A DNA stretch of 21,574 nucleotides from Candidatus Heimdallarchaeota archaeon LC_2 (GTDB lineage: Archaea > Asgardarchaeota > Heimdallarchaeia > Heimdallarchaeales > Kariarchaeaceae): the NCBI GenBank assembly GCA_001940725.1, contig MDVR01000163.1:1-21574 (forward strand), written 5' to 3'. A program made the translations under genes and the position numbers. Positions 15,764 to 21,574 of the stretch are shown in pieces. A model generated the notes under the pieces. It saw only the letters and a list, made by a program, of their open reading frames with translations. It did no database searches and had not been told where the DNA came from. The number at the start of each line of letters is the position of its first letter. Position 1 is the first letter of the stretch.

Positions 15764-17680
15764 TTAAAAATTATCCCAATGCAAATTTGCAGACGGGTCG
15801 AAAAACTCAGGATTTTGTCTTTTTAACTTTTCTAAAACTTCTTTGTGCTTCATTTCCCTATTAAATTTATGTGGGAAATATTCTTTCGCAATTTTATAAT
15901 GGCTTGCTTTAGACAAGAAATTAAAAAATTTTTCTCTATTTTCTTTAGCAGTCATTATTCCGATGTAGTTTCCATCTGTGTTGGTATATATTCTTGCCCT
16001 GATACCAATTTCTCCTAATTTGTTTACTAAAATTTCTTGGTCTATTCTAGAAAAATTATGAGAAGCAAGTGAATGTGCAGTTTTGGAGTATGTACCATCC
16101 CCCACATACCAATGTAAAAGGATATTTGGTGTAATTTTTTCAAAAGAATTAGGAACAATTTTTCTGTATAATCCTTTCTCATCTGCTGCTTTCGGTTCAT
16201 ACCACTTTTGCCAAATGAAACTAAGTTGGACGGATGCTGAAGTATCGAATCGAATGTTCCACTTTAACTCTTGATCCGGATTGTTAACCGGTGCAATATT
16301 TCCATGTACATTATAATCTTTACTAAATATATCAGCCAATTTTTTTACCCATTTAAATTCTTGAATTGATTTATTTACACGGAATTGAGCTGTGTTAGTT
16401 TCAGCAATGATATCAAAAGCATTGTTCCATTTAATCACATCCACCATTCTCAAGTCCTCATCTTTGTGAATTCTATTTCCTAATTTCTCTATTTCCAATA
16501 ACGCGTTTTTATAATCATCAATAGTAAAACTGGGATTATCTGGTTTACCCTTTGTCTGTACTCTTACATGAATATCTCCTAAAATACTACCAACAATTAT
16601 ATCTTCCATCTCATTGGAAATATCAATATTGAATCTTCCAGTAAAATGATTTATTGATTTTGTCCATAGAGCAGAATTCGGTATTTTTGCTCCCGTATCC
16701 AATATCTCATGTTTAAAAGAATCAGGACCTCGATTAATAATTTCACCAATTCGTTTCATCCCAATTAAGTCCCCAAAATACATTTGTCGAATTTTCGAAC
16801 CATCTTCTGTTATGTTTCTAGGGTCAATCGCAAGATCATTTTCAGTAAATTGAGGATCATTAAATCTAATTTTATCTAATTTTACACGTTGTTTATGTGC
16901 AGTATTTAGATGAATTCCTAACTTAGAGGCCAACTCATCATCAGATATTTTCAAAGCTTCTTTTTTAATGAGATTGTTATCGCCCTTTGTAAATACGTAA
17001 TCTAGAATTGAACCTGTAAGGCGTACCTTTTGCATATTAATTGCATTTATTGATTTTCCAATAAGATTTGAAAGTTCGATTCCAGACATATAATCCATAT
17101 TTTCATTCAACAATTTATTTTGTTCTTTTGTCCATGGTTCTTTCTTTCCTATACCTTGGGAAGGTACTCCCTGAAGCGTGTGCATTTTTTGCTTAATTGA
17201 TCTAGCTGATCTTCCAAAATATCTCTGCAATTCCTTGTATGGTAAGTCTTTATTATCTATGAGAGTTTGTTCATCATCTTTTGTCCAAGGTAGACCTTTA
17301 TTTGGAGTATCACCATCTTTATACCGTGGATAGATTTGAACGCTTATTTTCATTGTCGGTTCGTTAGTTTCACTTACTCTGTTTTCATTTTTTAACAAAT
17401 CATCATCTGAAATTCTATCCTCATTATCTGTAAAAAATGGGTTTTCAATATTTAGTGATTTCTTCAGACCATTGTGTTTATCATTAGCTAAATTGAAATC
17501 ATCTTGCTCTACTCTTCCAAGCAGTCCTAAATCATCATCAAATTCATCTGTGACCATTTCCGTACCGACAGATTTTTTGTTTTTTAGAACATCATCTTTT
17601 TCATCTAACCAATCTTCACTATCATCTAGAAAATCTGATAATTTCTTTTTATAACCAAGATCATCCTCCCGATAACTCAT
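15764..17680 (-). CDS. Free-standing LAGLIDADG homing endonuclease with SANT/Myb-like repeats
   Basis: The 638-residue protein carries two LAGLIDADG motifs: EDIIVGSILGDI (359-370, catalytic D369) and ILLHWYVGDGTYSK (520-533, D528). Both catalytic Asp are kept, so a monomeric two-motif nuclease that is probably active is indicated. Residues 1-110 are highly acidic and presumably disordered (DDSEDWLDEKDD). They are followed by two SANT/Myb-like helical repeats starting LPWTKDDEQTLIDN (130-143) and EPWTKEQNKLLNEN (181-194), each ending in a recognition-like helix. A third helix-turn-helix-like unit (LASKLGIHLNTAHKQRVKL) lies at about 250-268. These would add DNA-binding specificity. The gene is convergent with atpA, leaving seven bases between the stops. 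A TATA-like box sits 20 bases before the ATG. A role in mobilising the atpA intein is inferred from position only. Confidence 0.88.
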   Translation of the reverse strand: MSYREDDLGYKKKLSDFLDDSEDWLDEKDDVLKNKKSVGTEMVTDEFDDDLGLLGRVEQDDFNLANDKHNGLKKSLNIENPFFTDNEDRISDDDLLKNENRVSETNEPTMKISVQIYPRYKDGDTPNKGLPWTKDDEQTLIDNKDLPYKELQRYFGRSARSIKQKMHTLQGVPSQGIGKKEPWTKEQNKLLNENMDYMSGIELSNLIGKSINAINMQKVRLTGSILDYVFTKGDNNLIKKEALKISDDELASKLGIHLNTAHKQRVKLDKIRFNDPQFTENDLAIDPRNITEDGSKIRQMYFGDLIGMKRIGEIINRGPDSFKHEILDTGAKIPNSALWTKSINHFTGRFNIDISNEMEDIIVGSILGDIHVRVQTKGKPDNPSFTIDDYKNALLEIEKLGNRIHKDEDLRMVDVIKWNNAFDIIAETNTAQFRVNKSIQEFKWVKKLADIFSKDYNVHGNIAPVNNPDQELKWNIRFDTSASVQLSFIWQKWYEPKAADEKGLYRKIVPNSFEKITPNILLHWYVGDGTYSKTAHSLASHNFSRIDQEILVNKLGEIGIRARIYTNTDGNYIGIMTAKENREKFFNFLSKASHYKIAKEYFPHKFNREMKHKEVLEKLKRQNPEFFDPSANLHWDNF

Positions 17681-17699
17681 TTCATCACTTCAATTTAGA

Positions 17700-17710
17700 T
17701 TTATACTATA
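17700..17710 (-). promoter_or_regulatory. TATA-like box of the endonuclease gene
   Basis: On the minus strand TATAGTATAAA ends 20 bases before the ATG at 17680. It touches the first copy of the structured repeat, which starts at 17718. Confidence 0.45.
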
Positions 17711-17717
17711 ATAAATC

Positions 17718-17879
17718 GTGATCAAACCATTTCAAAAAACAGATATCCACTGACATCTGGTGATCACGAGTTTCATTCAGTTTGTATGATGAATAAACAG
17801 CCAAAGGCTGATTCATCCTCTGAATTAGGTTTTTTCTTCATGTTCTTTCAATTATGAAATAATTGAATCCCAGAACATG
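17718..17879 (+). repeat. Structured direct repeat, copy 1
   Basis: Bases 17718-17848 match 18834-18964 with six mismatches in 131 positions. Three inverted repeats are visible. First, GTGATC (17718-17723) pairs with GATCAC (17762-17767). Second, GATGAAT (17788-17794) pairs with ATTCATC (17811-17817), enclosing CAGCC/GGCTG around an AAA loop. Third, CATGTTCT (17839-17846) pairs with AGAACATG (17872-17879), enclosing a 9-bp TTCAATTAT/ATAATTGAA stem. A T6 run (17830-17835) follows hairpin two, like an archaeal terminator. The element lies between the divergent endonuclease and SAP-motif genes. It may be a non-coding RNA gene, a small mobile repeat or a regulatory palindrome. Strand is given as the reading with the T run. 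Confidence 0.85.
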
Positions 17880-18080
17880 ACAAACTTGGGTTATAGATTA
17901 TAAGTGATGAAAACTATATAAGAAAACACCAAAAAAAGAGCATCTCAATTTTTCAATAATTAAAATAGTACAATATTATTGCGAGCATGAATTTTTCCCT
18001 ACCAAATTATACTAGGAGGATCTTATACACTTATTAACTTTAAAATTTTTAAATTCATAGTAAGTATATCAAGTAGAAAA
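17880..18080 (+). other. Intergenic stretch after repeat copy 1
   Basis: No gene is seen here. The first 45 bases keep weak similarity to the sequence after copy 2, ending in a TATA-like CTATATAAG at 17914-17922; its counterpart CTATATAA is at 19029-19036, almost the same distance from the repeat start. The rest is very AT-rich. A purine run AGGAGG at 18014-18019 has no start codon at a suitable distance. The region presumably contains the promoter of the SAP-motif gene. Confidence 0.5.
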
Positions 18081-18767
18081 ATGCTGTTGTCAGACTTCTT
18101 GATGGATTATGTTTATGATGAATCGATAAAAGAAATTTTAAGATTTTACAATGCTAAATTATCTGGGGTAAAAGCTGTAAAAATTGAACGATTGATAAAA
18201 TTGGATGATTTTCATGTTGAAGAGCTACCCGATTTTCTTTATAGAGAAGAAATTCAAGATATCTGTGATGCACTCGAATTGCCACGTTCGGGAAAAAAAG
18301 ATGACCTCTGGGAAAGAATTTTGGAAGAGATTGAAGGCCTTGAATATCGTAAATCAAAAATGAGAACTTCTAAAAAGAATGAGTTACCCATCCAGATTCA
18401 ATCAATTGCTTATCAAGAAGTTCTATCTTTGTCAGATACTAGTTTGATTATTGATATCAAAATAAAGAATAATACTTTAAATAACGAAGTAGTCATTCTA
18501 TCTCATTACTCAGCATGGAGTGAAGGTCAAGAACGTAAAGAAGATCCAATAAGTATCTCACCTGGCGAGATCCATAATTCAAGCATCCTTCTTCAAACAC
18601 CAAAGGAAAACAGGAAATATAAATTTCAAGTGAAATTGCTAAATGAAAACAACTTGCAATATAAGCGACAGGCATACTTATTCGAATTTGAGATTAAGAA
18701 AAGTAGGAAAGATAAAATTCTTCAAGTAGTTTCAAACGTTGGTGAAGTTATAGTCAAAGCAATTTAA
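18081..18767 (+). CDS. Protein with two SAP-like DNA-binding motifs
   Basis: I do not recognise the whole 228-residue protein. Its N-terminal part contains two helix-turn-helix units of SAP type. One is IKEILRFYNAKLSGVKAVKI (17-36) followed by ERLIKL; the other is IQDICDALELPRSGKKDDLW (58-77) followed by ERILEEIE. Both fit the pattern of a hydrophobic helix, SGxK, then a second helix ending in xRI/L. SAP motifs bind AT-rich DNA or tether proteins to chromatin. Residues about 103-215 look like a beta-sandwich (alternating strands such as SLIIDIKIKN and KYKFQVKLLN), perhaps Ig-like. The gene sits exactly between the two direct repeats, which suggests that the three form a cassette. The start ATG at 18081 is supported by upstream stops; an ATG at codon 8 is an alternative. 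Confidence 0.7.
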   Translation: MLLSDFLMDYVYDESIKEILRFYNAKLSGVKAVKIERLIKLDDFHVEELPDFLYREEIQDICDALELPRSGKKDDLWERILEEIEGLEYRKSKMRTSKKNELPIQIQSIAYQEVLSLSDTSLIIDIKIKNNTLNNEVVILSHYSAWSEGQERKEDPISISPGEIHNSSILLQTPKENRKYKFQVKLLNENNLQYKRQAYLFEFEIKKSRKDKILQVVSNVGEVIVKAI

Positions 18768-18833
18768 AAGTGATATAAAACCAAATTTCAAGCTAAATAC
18801 ACCTAATATCGATCTGTATAATTGTAATATGTT

Positions 18834-18994
18834 GTGATCAAACCATTTCAAAAAACAGATATCCACTGACATCAGGTGATCACGAGTTTCATTCAGTTTG
18901 TGAGATGAATAAACAACCAAAGGCGGGTTCATCCTCTGAATTAGGTTTTTTCTTCATGTTCTTTATTCAATAATTAATTGAATTTGAGAACATG
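18834..18994 (+). repeat. Structured direct repeat, copy 2
   Basis: This is the second copy in the same orientation, starting 1116 bases after copy 1. GTGATC (18834-18839) and the matching GATCAC are unchanged. Hairpin two keeps its outer GATGAA/TTCATC stem, but the inner stem is weakened (CAACC against GGCGG). Hairpin three keeps CATGTTCT (18955-18962) and AGAACATG (18987-18994). Its inner stem is now ATTCAAT (18965-18971) with ATTGAAT (18977-18983) and a different loop, so the sequence changed while pairing was kept. It lies in the 322-base gap between the ends of two convergent genes, which contains nothing else recognisable except a TATA-like CTATATAA at 19029-19036. Confidence 0.85.
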
Positions 18995-19089
18995 ATATTT
19001 TTTGGGTACAGATAGTAGGGGATAAATTCTATATAATTCATAAGCTAATTCTAAGGGTTTTTCTTGTTTATTTCCTTATCAGTACTTCT

Positions 19090-19863
19090 TTATTCGAAAT
19101 CTAAATTTCCATTTGAAAAATTAAATTCTTCATTTTTGTTAAGTCCAATGGCTGCTAATGTTTTAGCAATTTCAGCTGCTTTCTTCTCATATTCTTTGGG
19201 ATGATATTTCTCAAGGTGATCAAAATTGTTTTCTGGGATTATCTCATTGCAAAATACACAATATTCATCGTAAGTCTCTCTTACTCCATGAATTCTATAA
19301 AAATGATCGTTAAAATCAATTTCTAATATTTTTTTGTCGCAGAAACTACATTGATAGTAAGTATCATTATCGTCCTTCTCTTTTGCTTCACCCATCTCGT
19401 CCTTATTCACAACAAACCTCTCCGTTACCTCACAGAGTACATGATTCATTCCAATTTCTTTCGCTTTTACAAATCGATGATTTCCATCTCCAATCCAATC
19501 ATATTTTGGTGGGTTCATCCAATTTTCGGACGTAAAAACGAAATTCTCTAGTGAAATTCGAGGTAGATGGATCTTTTTTCCAATAGTAAATGGAGTGTAC
19601 TCATTAAATGGCATTCTAAGAAGTGTATCTGCATCGGCCCAATTAGTCATTCTTTCTAATCGGTTTTCATGTGATATGGTGAAAGGGGGGAGAAGATCCA
19701 TGAGTACTGCTCGAATAAAAGAAAAGTATAGAACTTGAGTATCAGGATTTGGTTTATACCCCATTGCTAAGTCAATTGACAAATAAAATTTTCTCATATA
19801 GTCTTTGAGTCCCTGAGGATATTCTCGAGTAAGAAACCAATCATGAAAGTTTACTGATACCAC
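19090..19863 (-). CDS. ParB/sulfiredoxin-fold protein with two C2H2 zinc fingers
   Basis: The 257-residue protein has a central motif IGDGNHRFVKAKEIGMNHVLCEV (124-146), which matches the nucleotide-binding box of the ParB/sulfiredoxin (ParBc) superfamily, with D126, N128, H129 and R130. The preceding 100 residues are helical and unassigned. After a charged linker come two zinc fingers of C2H2 type: C172-x2-C175-x11-H187-x4-H192 and C202-x2-C205-x10-H216-x4-H221. A helical tail follows. ParBc proteins act as CTPases, nucleases or phosphotransferases; zinc fingers suggest nucleic-acid targeting. The precise role is unknown. The start is a GTG at 19863; an in-frame stop lies four codons further upstream. 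The insertion sequence begins 34 bases before this start, so its promoter may have been altered. Confidence 0.72.
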   Translation of the reverse strand: MVSVNFHDWFLTREYPQGLKDYMRKFYLSIDLAMGYKPNPDTQVLYFSFIRAVLMDLLPPFTISHENRLERMTNWADADTLLRMPFNEYTPFTIGKKIHLPRISLENFVFTSENWMNPPKYDWIGDGNHRFVKAKEIGMNHVLCEVTERFVVNKDEMGEAKEKDDNDTYYQCSFCDKKILEIDFNDHFYRIHGVRETYDEYCVFCNEIIPENNFDHLEKYHPKEYEKKAAEIAKTLAAIGLNKNEEFNFSNGNLDFE

Positions 19864-19897
19864 GTTAATTTGATACTATCATTATTATTATAGATAA

Positions 19898-19924
19898 TCG
19901 ATTGACAGATACCTAACGTATCAC
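19898..19924 (+). repeat. Left terminal inverted repeat of the insertion sequence
   Basis: The sequence begins TCGATTGACAGA and ends GTATCAC. Against the reverse complement of the right end, 22 of 27 positions agree. Confidence 0.75.
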
Positions 19925-19992
19925 CCTAAATAATACCCACAGCTAGCTGGCATAATACCTAAAAAATCAACTAGCAATTGCATAAATTTTTC

Positions 19993-21405
19993 ATGCAACA
20001 ACTTGCATTTTACGATTATTTCGATCATCAGGGATTTGATTTTTACAGGCTTAAGATCAAGAAATCAAGTAATTTGTATTTCAAATTCTTTCTCATATGG
20101 ACCATGTGGACCAATCGGGGTAGAGTTTGGCTTCAATCGGTATTTGCCCTTGAATTTGGCATTTACCTGGATTCCAATCTTGTCAGTAGGATGATGAGCG
20201 ATCTACTCATCAACTTAGCTCCTAAGCAGAGGGTCAAATCTTTAACCTTCAAGCTCAATAATAATATTCAGAAAATTCCTCAAACTTCCCGAGAACTGAT
20301 TTTACAGCCTGTAGCTGAAAACAACCTAAAAGAATTTAGTCAGTTGGATACTCAGAATAAAACAGATCTGATTGAAATCACACATCGATTGGCTTCAGGA
20401 GAGAGGTTGTCTGAGATCCAAGAGAGTAATTCTAGCTTAAAACCTTTTCATAAATTGAAGAAGTTGGGATCCAAGCTCGAAGACTGGACAATTAATACCA
20501 GTGTCAATAGCTTTGATGCTGTAGGAATTGCAATTGATGAAAAAATCATCAAGAAGGCATTTAGTATTAATAAACATAAAGAATTTGGACATCACTGGGT
20601 ATCTCGGTGTAAAACTTACCTACCAAGTATTATGATAGAAGTGGTTGGACTTCTCAGACCTGGAAGATTAGCAGAGGTGGTGGGTCACTTTTTCCCATAT
20701 CCTCAGAAAAATTACGATGTTAATGGTAAATACAAACCATTAAGAAAACATGAATTCTTGCAACCGTTTTTAGAGGTTCTTTTCCAACGTTTTGGTGATT
20801 TAGTACTGGTTGCAGATGCTAATTATGCAACAAGAAAGGTAATTTCATGGTTACAGAGTAAAGGTTGGCATTTTGTGATGCGGTTGAACAGTAACAACAA
20901 GATGTTAGCTGGTATCAAAGAGCAATTTGAACAGAACACTAATCTCAAATTCATTGTTGAATGGATGCATGAAGAAGAATTTGGTGGATTTATCCGTATT
21001 TTGGCTTATCGCCGTAGGTGGAAGGATGCTAAGGGAACTAGAAAACATAAAACCTATTATTTGATAACAACATTGGATTGGGATGCAAGATCGATTTGGA
21101 GGTTTTACAGACTTCGCTGGTCACTGGAAAATACTTTCAAGGCACTTCCAGTATTGGATCGTACACCAGGAATGGATGCTGATCTAATTCGTGGTTTTTT
21201 AGCATTGAATTTGCATGTGATCGCACCAATTAGCTATCAGAGTAGATCTTCAAGTCGTACGATAGCTAAATTGTTGGATTTACCCATGTTGGTTAAAGGA
21301 AAAAAAGTTGTTTGGCAAAACATTCCTACCCGCTTTGCCAGACGTTTGCTATTGATCGGTTATTACCGCTCAATGGAGTTCCAGAAGATCGAATTAGAGA
21401 TCTAG
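19993..21405 (+). CDS. IS4-like DDE transposase
   Basis: From the ATG at 19993 the protein has 470 residues; a TTG at 19978 would add five more. It belongs to the DDE transposases of the IS4 type. Candidate catalytic residues are D182 in AVGIAIDEK, D275 in LVLVADANYATRKVISW and E379 in FYRLRWSLENTFK. The last block fits the Y-x2-R-x3-E signature, but the usual Lys seven residues after the Glu is Pro, with a Lys four residues after instead. The N-terminal third is basic and helical and probably binds the terminal repeats. The frame is intact from end to end, so the element may still be mobile or was acquired recently. The exact IS family would need a database comparison. Confidence 0.85.
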   Translation: MQQLAFYDYFDHQGFDFYRLKIKKSSNLYFKFFLIWTMWTNRGRVWLQSVFALEFGIYLDSNLVSRMMSDLLINLAPKQRVKSLTFKLNNNIQKIPQTSRELILQPVAENNLKEFSQLDTQNKTDLIEITHRLASGERLSEIQESNSSLKPFHKLKKLGSKLEDWTINTSVNSFDAVGIAIDEKIIKKAFSINKHKEFGHHWVSRCKTYLPSIMIEVVGLLRPGRLAEVVGHFFPYPQKNYDVNGKYKPLRKHEFLQPFLEVLFQRFGDLVLVADANYATRKVISWLQSKGWHFVMRLNSNNKMLAGIKEQFEQNTNLKFIVEWMHEEEFGGFIRILAYRRRWKDAKGTRKHKTYYLITTLDWDARSIWRFYRLRWSLENTFKALPVLDRTPGMDADLIRGFLALNLHVIAPISYQSRSSSRTIAKLLDLPMLVKGKKVVWQNIPTRFARRLLLIGYYRSMEFQKIELEI

Positions 21406-21547
21406 GATCAAAGTCCCACAACCTCACTCAACAACAAACCCACTGGAGGTTCCATCTCAGAAAAGGATTTGATTTACTGAATATTTAAACGATTAGCATA
21501 CCTGTGAATGTTTCTAGTATTACTATAATTATTTCATCGATTAATTA

Positions 21548-21574
21548 GTGATACATCAGTTTTCTGTCGATCGA
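21548..21574 (-). repeat. Right terminal inverted repeat of the insertion sequence
   Basis: Read on the minus strand it begins TCGATCGACAGA and ends GTATCAC, matching the left end at 22 of 27 positions. It finishes on the last base of the window. Confidence 0.75.

Larger units (their letters stand above)
19898..21574 (+). mobile_element. IS4-like insertion sequence, apparently complete
   Basis: An element of 1677 bases is bounded by imperfect 27-bp inverted repeats at 19898-19924 and 21548-21574 and contains one transposase gene on the plus strand. The right end coincides with the end of the window, so a target-site duplication cannot be checked. The left end is preceded by AGATAA. The 142 bases after the transposase stop (21406-21547) show no other gene. 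The element lies in the promoter region of the ParB/zinc-finger gene. Confidence 0.75.

Noticed and set aside
17718..17835. Reading the structured repeat as a box C/D guide RNA, because GTGATCA, ATGATGA and several CTGA strings occur.
   Set aside because: The C-like boxes do not fit the consensus in both copies (copy 2 has GAGATGA and loses one CTGA), and the spacing would give guides of irregular length.
18014..18019. AGGAGG as a ribosome binding site of a short gene.
   Set aside because: No start codon lies at a suitable distance and no open frame follows.
17718..18994. CRISPR-like array.
   Set aside because: Only two copies, each over 130 bases, separated by about 1 kb with a gene between them.
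19934..21422. CCCACA near both ends of the insertion sequence as terminal repeats.
   Set aside because: They are in direct, not inverted, orientation and too short; the 27-bp inverted ends further out explain the boundaries better.
1..21574. tRNA or rRNA genes.
   Set aside because: No T-loop-like GGTTCRAATC context with a matching acceptor stem and no rRNA-like stretch was seen by eye; a covariance scan was not possible.

Overview
The window is AT-rich and archaeal. It encodes a UbiA-type enzyme of archaeal ether-lipid synthesis, a tRNA-intron endonuclease, a wybutosine-type tRNA methyltransferase, archaeal NAC, an archaeal PilT-type ATPase with a KH domain, and A-type ATP synthase subunits H, F and A. 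Several genes have a TATA-like box about 20-35 bases before the start codon, which fits archaeal leaderless or near-leaderless transcription, and TTG or GTG starts are common. The gene set and the style of the unknown proteins suggest an Asgard archaeon, perhaps of the Heimdallarchaeia, but this placement is an inference.

Layout. Positions 1-2400 (minus strand) hold a partial metallophosphoesterase, a glycerophosphodiester phosphodiesterase and a strongly divergent RtcB-like protein. Positions 2500-4750 hold a small membrane protein, a DUF547 protein and a membrane-anchored proline-rich protein. This last gene overlaps ribose-5-phosphate isomerase (4739-5461). Positions 5462-9310 (minus strand) form a run of housekeeping genes: a PINc-type ATPase without its PIN domain, DGGGP synthase, an EndA-like protein lacking the catalytic histidine, and a Trm5/Taw2-type methyltransferase. 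A PUA protein, NAC, and ATPase subunits H and F follow, then a two-domain acetyltransferase and a beta-helix surface protein.

The accessory part runs from about 13.4 kb to the end. The catalytic A subunit of the ATP synthase carries a 196-residue mini-intein in its P-loop. The intein has no endonuclease domain. Seven bases past the atpA stop, on the opposite strand, lies a free-standing LAGLIDADG endonuclease with SANT/Myb-like DNA-binding repeats. Its position suggests that it could mobilise the intein in trans. Next come two direct copies of a 131-base sequence (about 95% identical), each followed by a third hairpin whose inner stem has changed in sequence but still pairs. They flank a gene with two SAP-like motifs. 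After these come a ParB/sulfiredoxin-fold protein with two C2H2 zinc fingers and a complete IS4-like insertion sequence with 27-bp imperfect terminal inverted repeats, one of which ends exactly at the window edge.

Together the left two thirds are ordinary core genes for RNA processing, lipid synthesis and energy conversion. The right third is a mobile-element-rich island beside the intein-bearing atpA gene. The A-ATPase subunits are split into at least two loci here, and subunit B does not follow subunit A.
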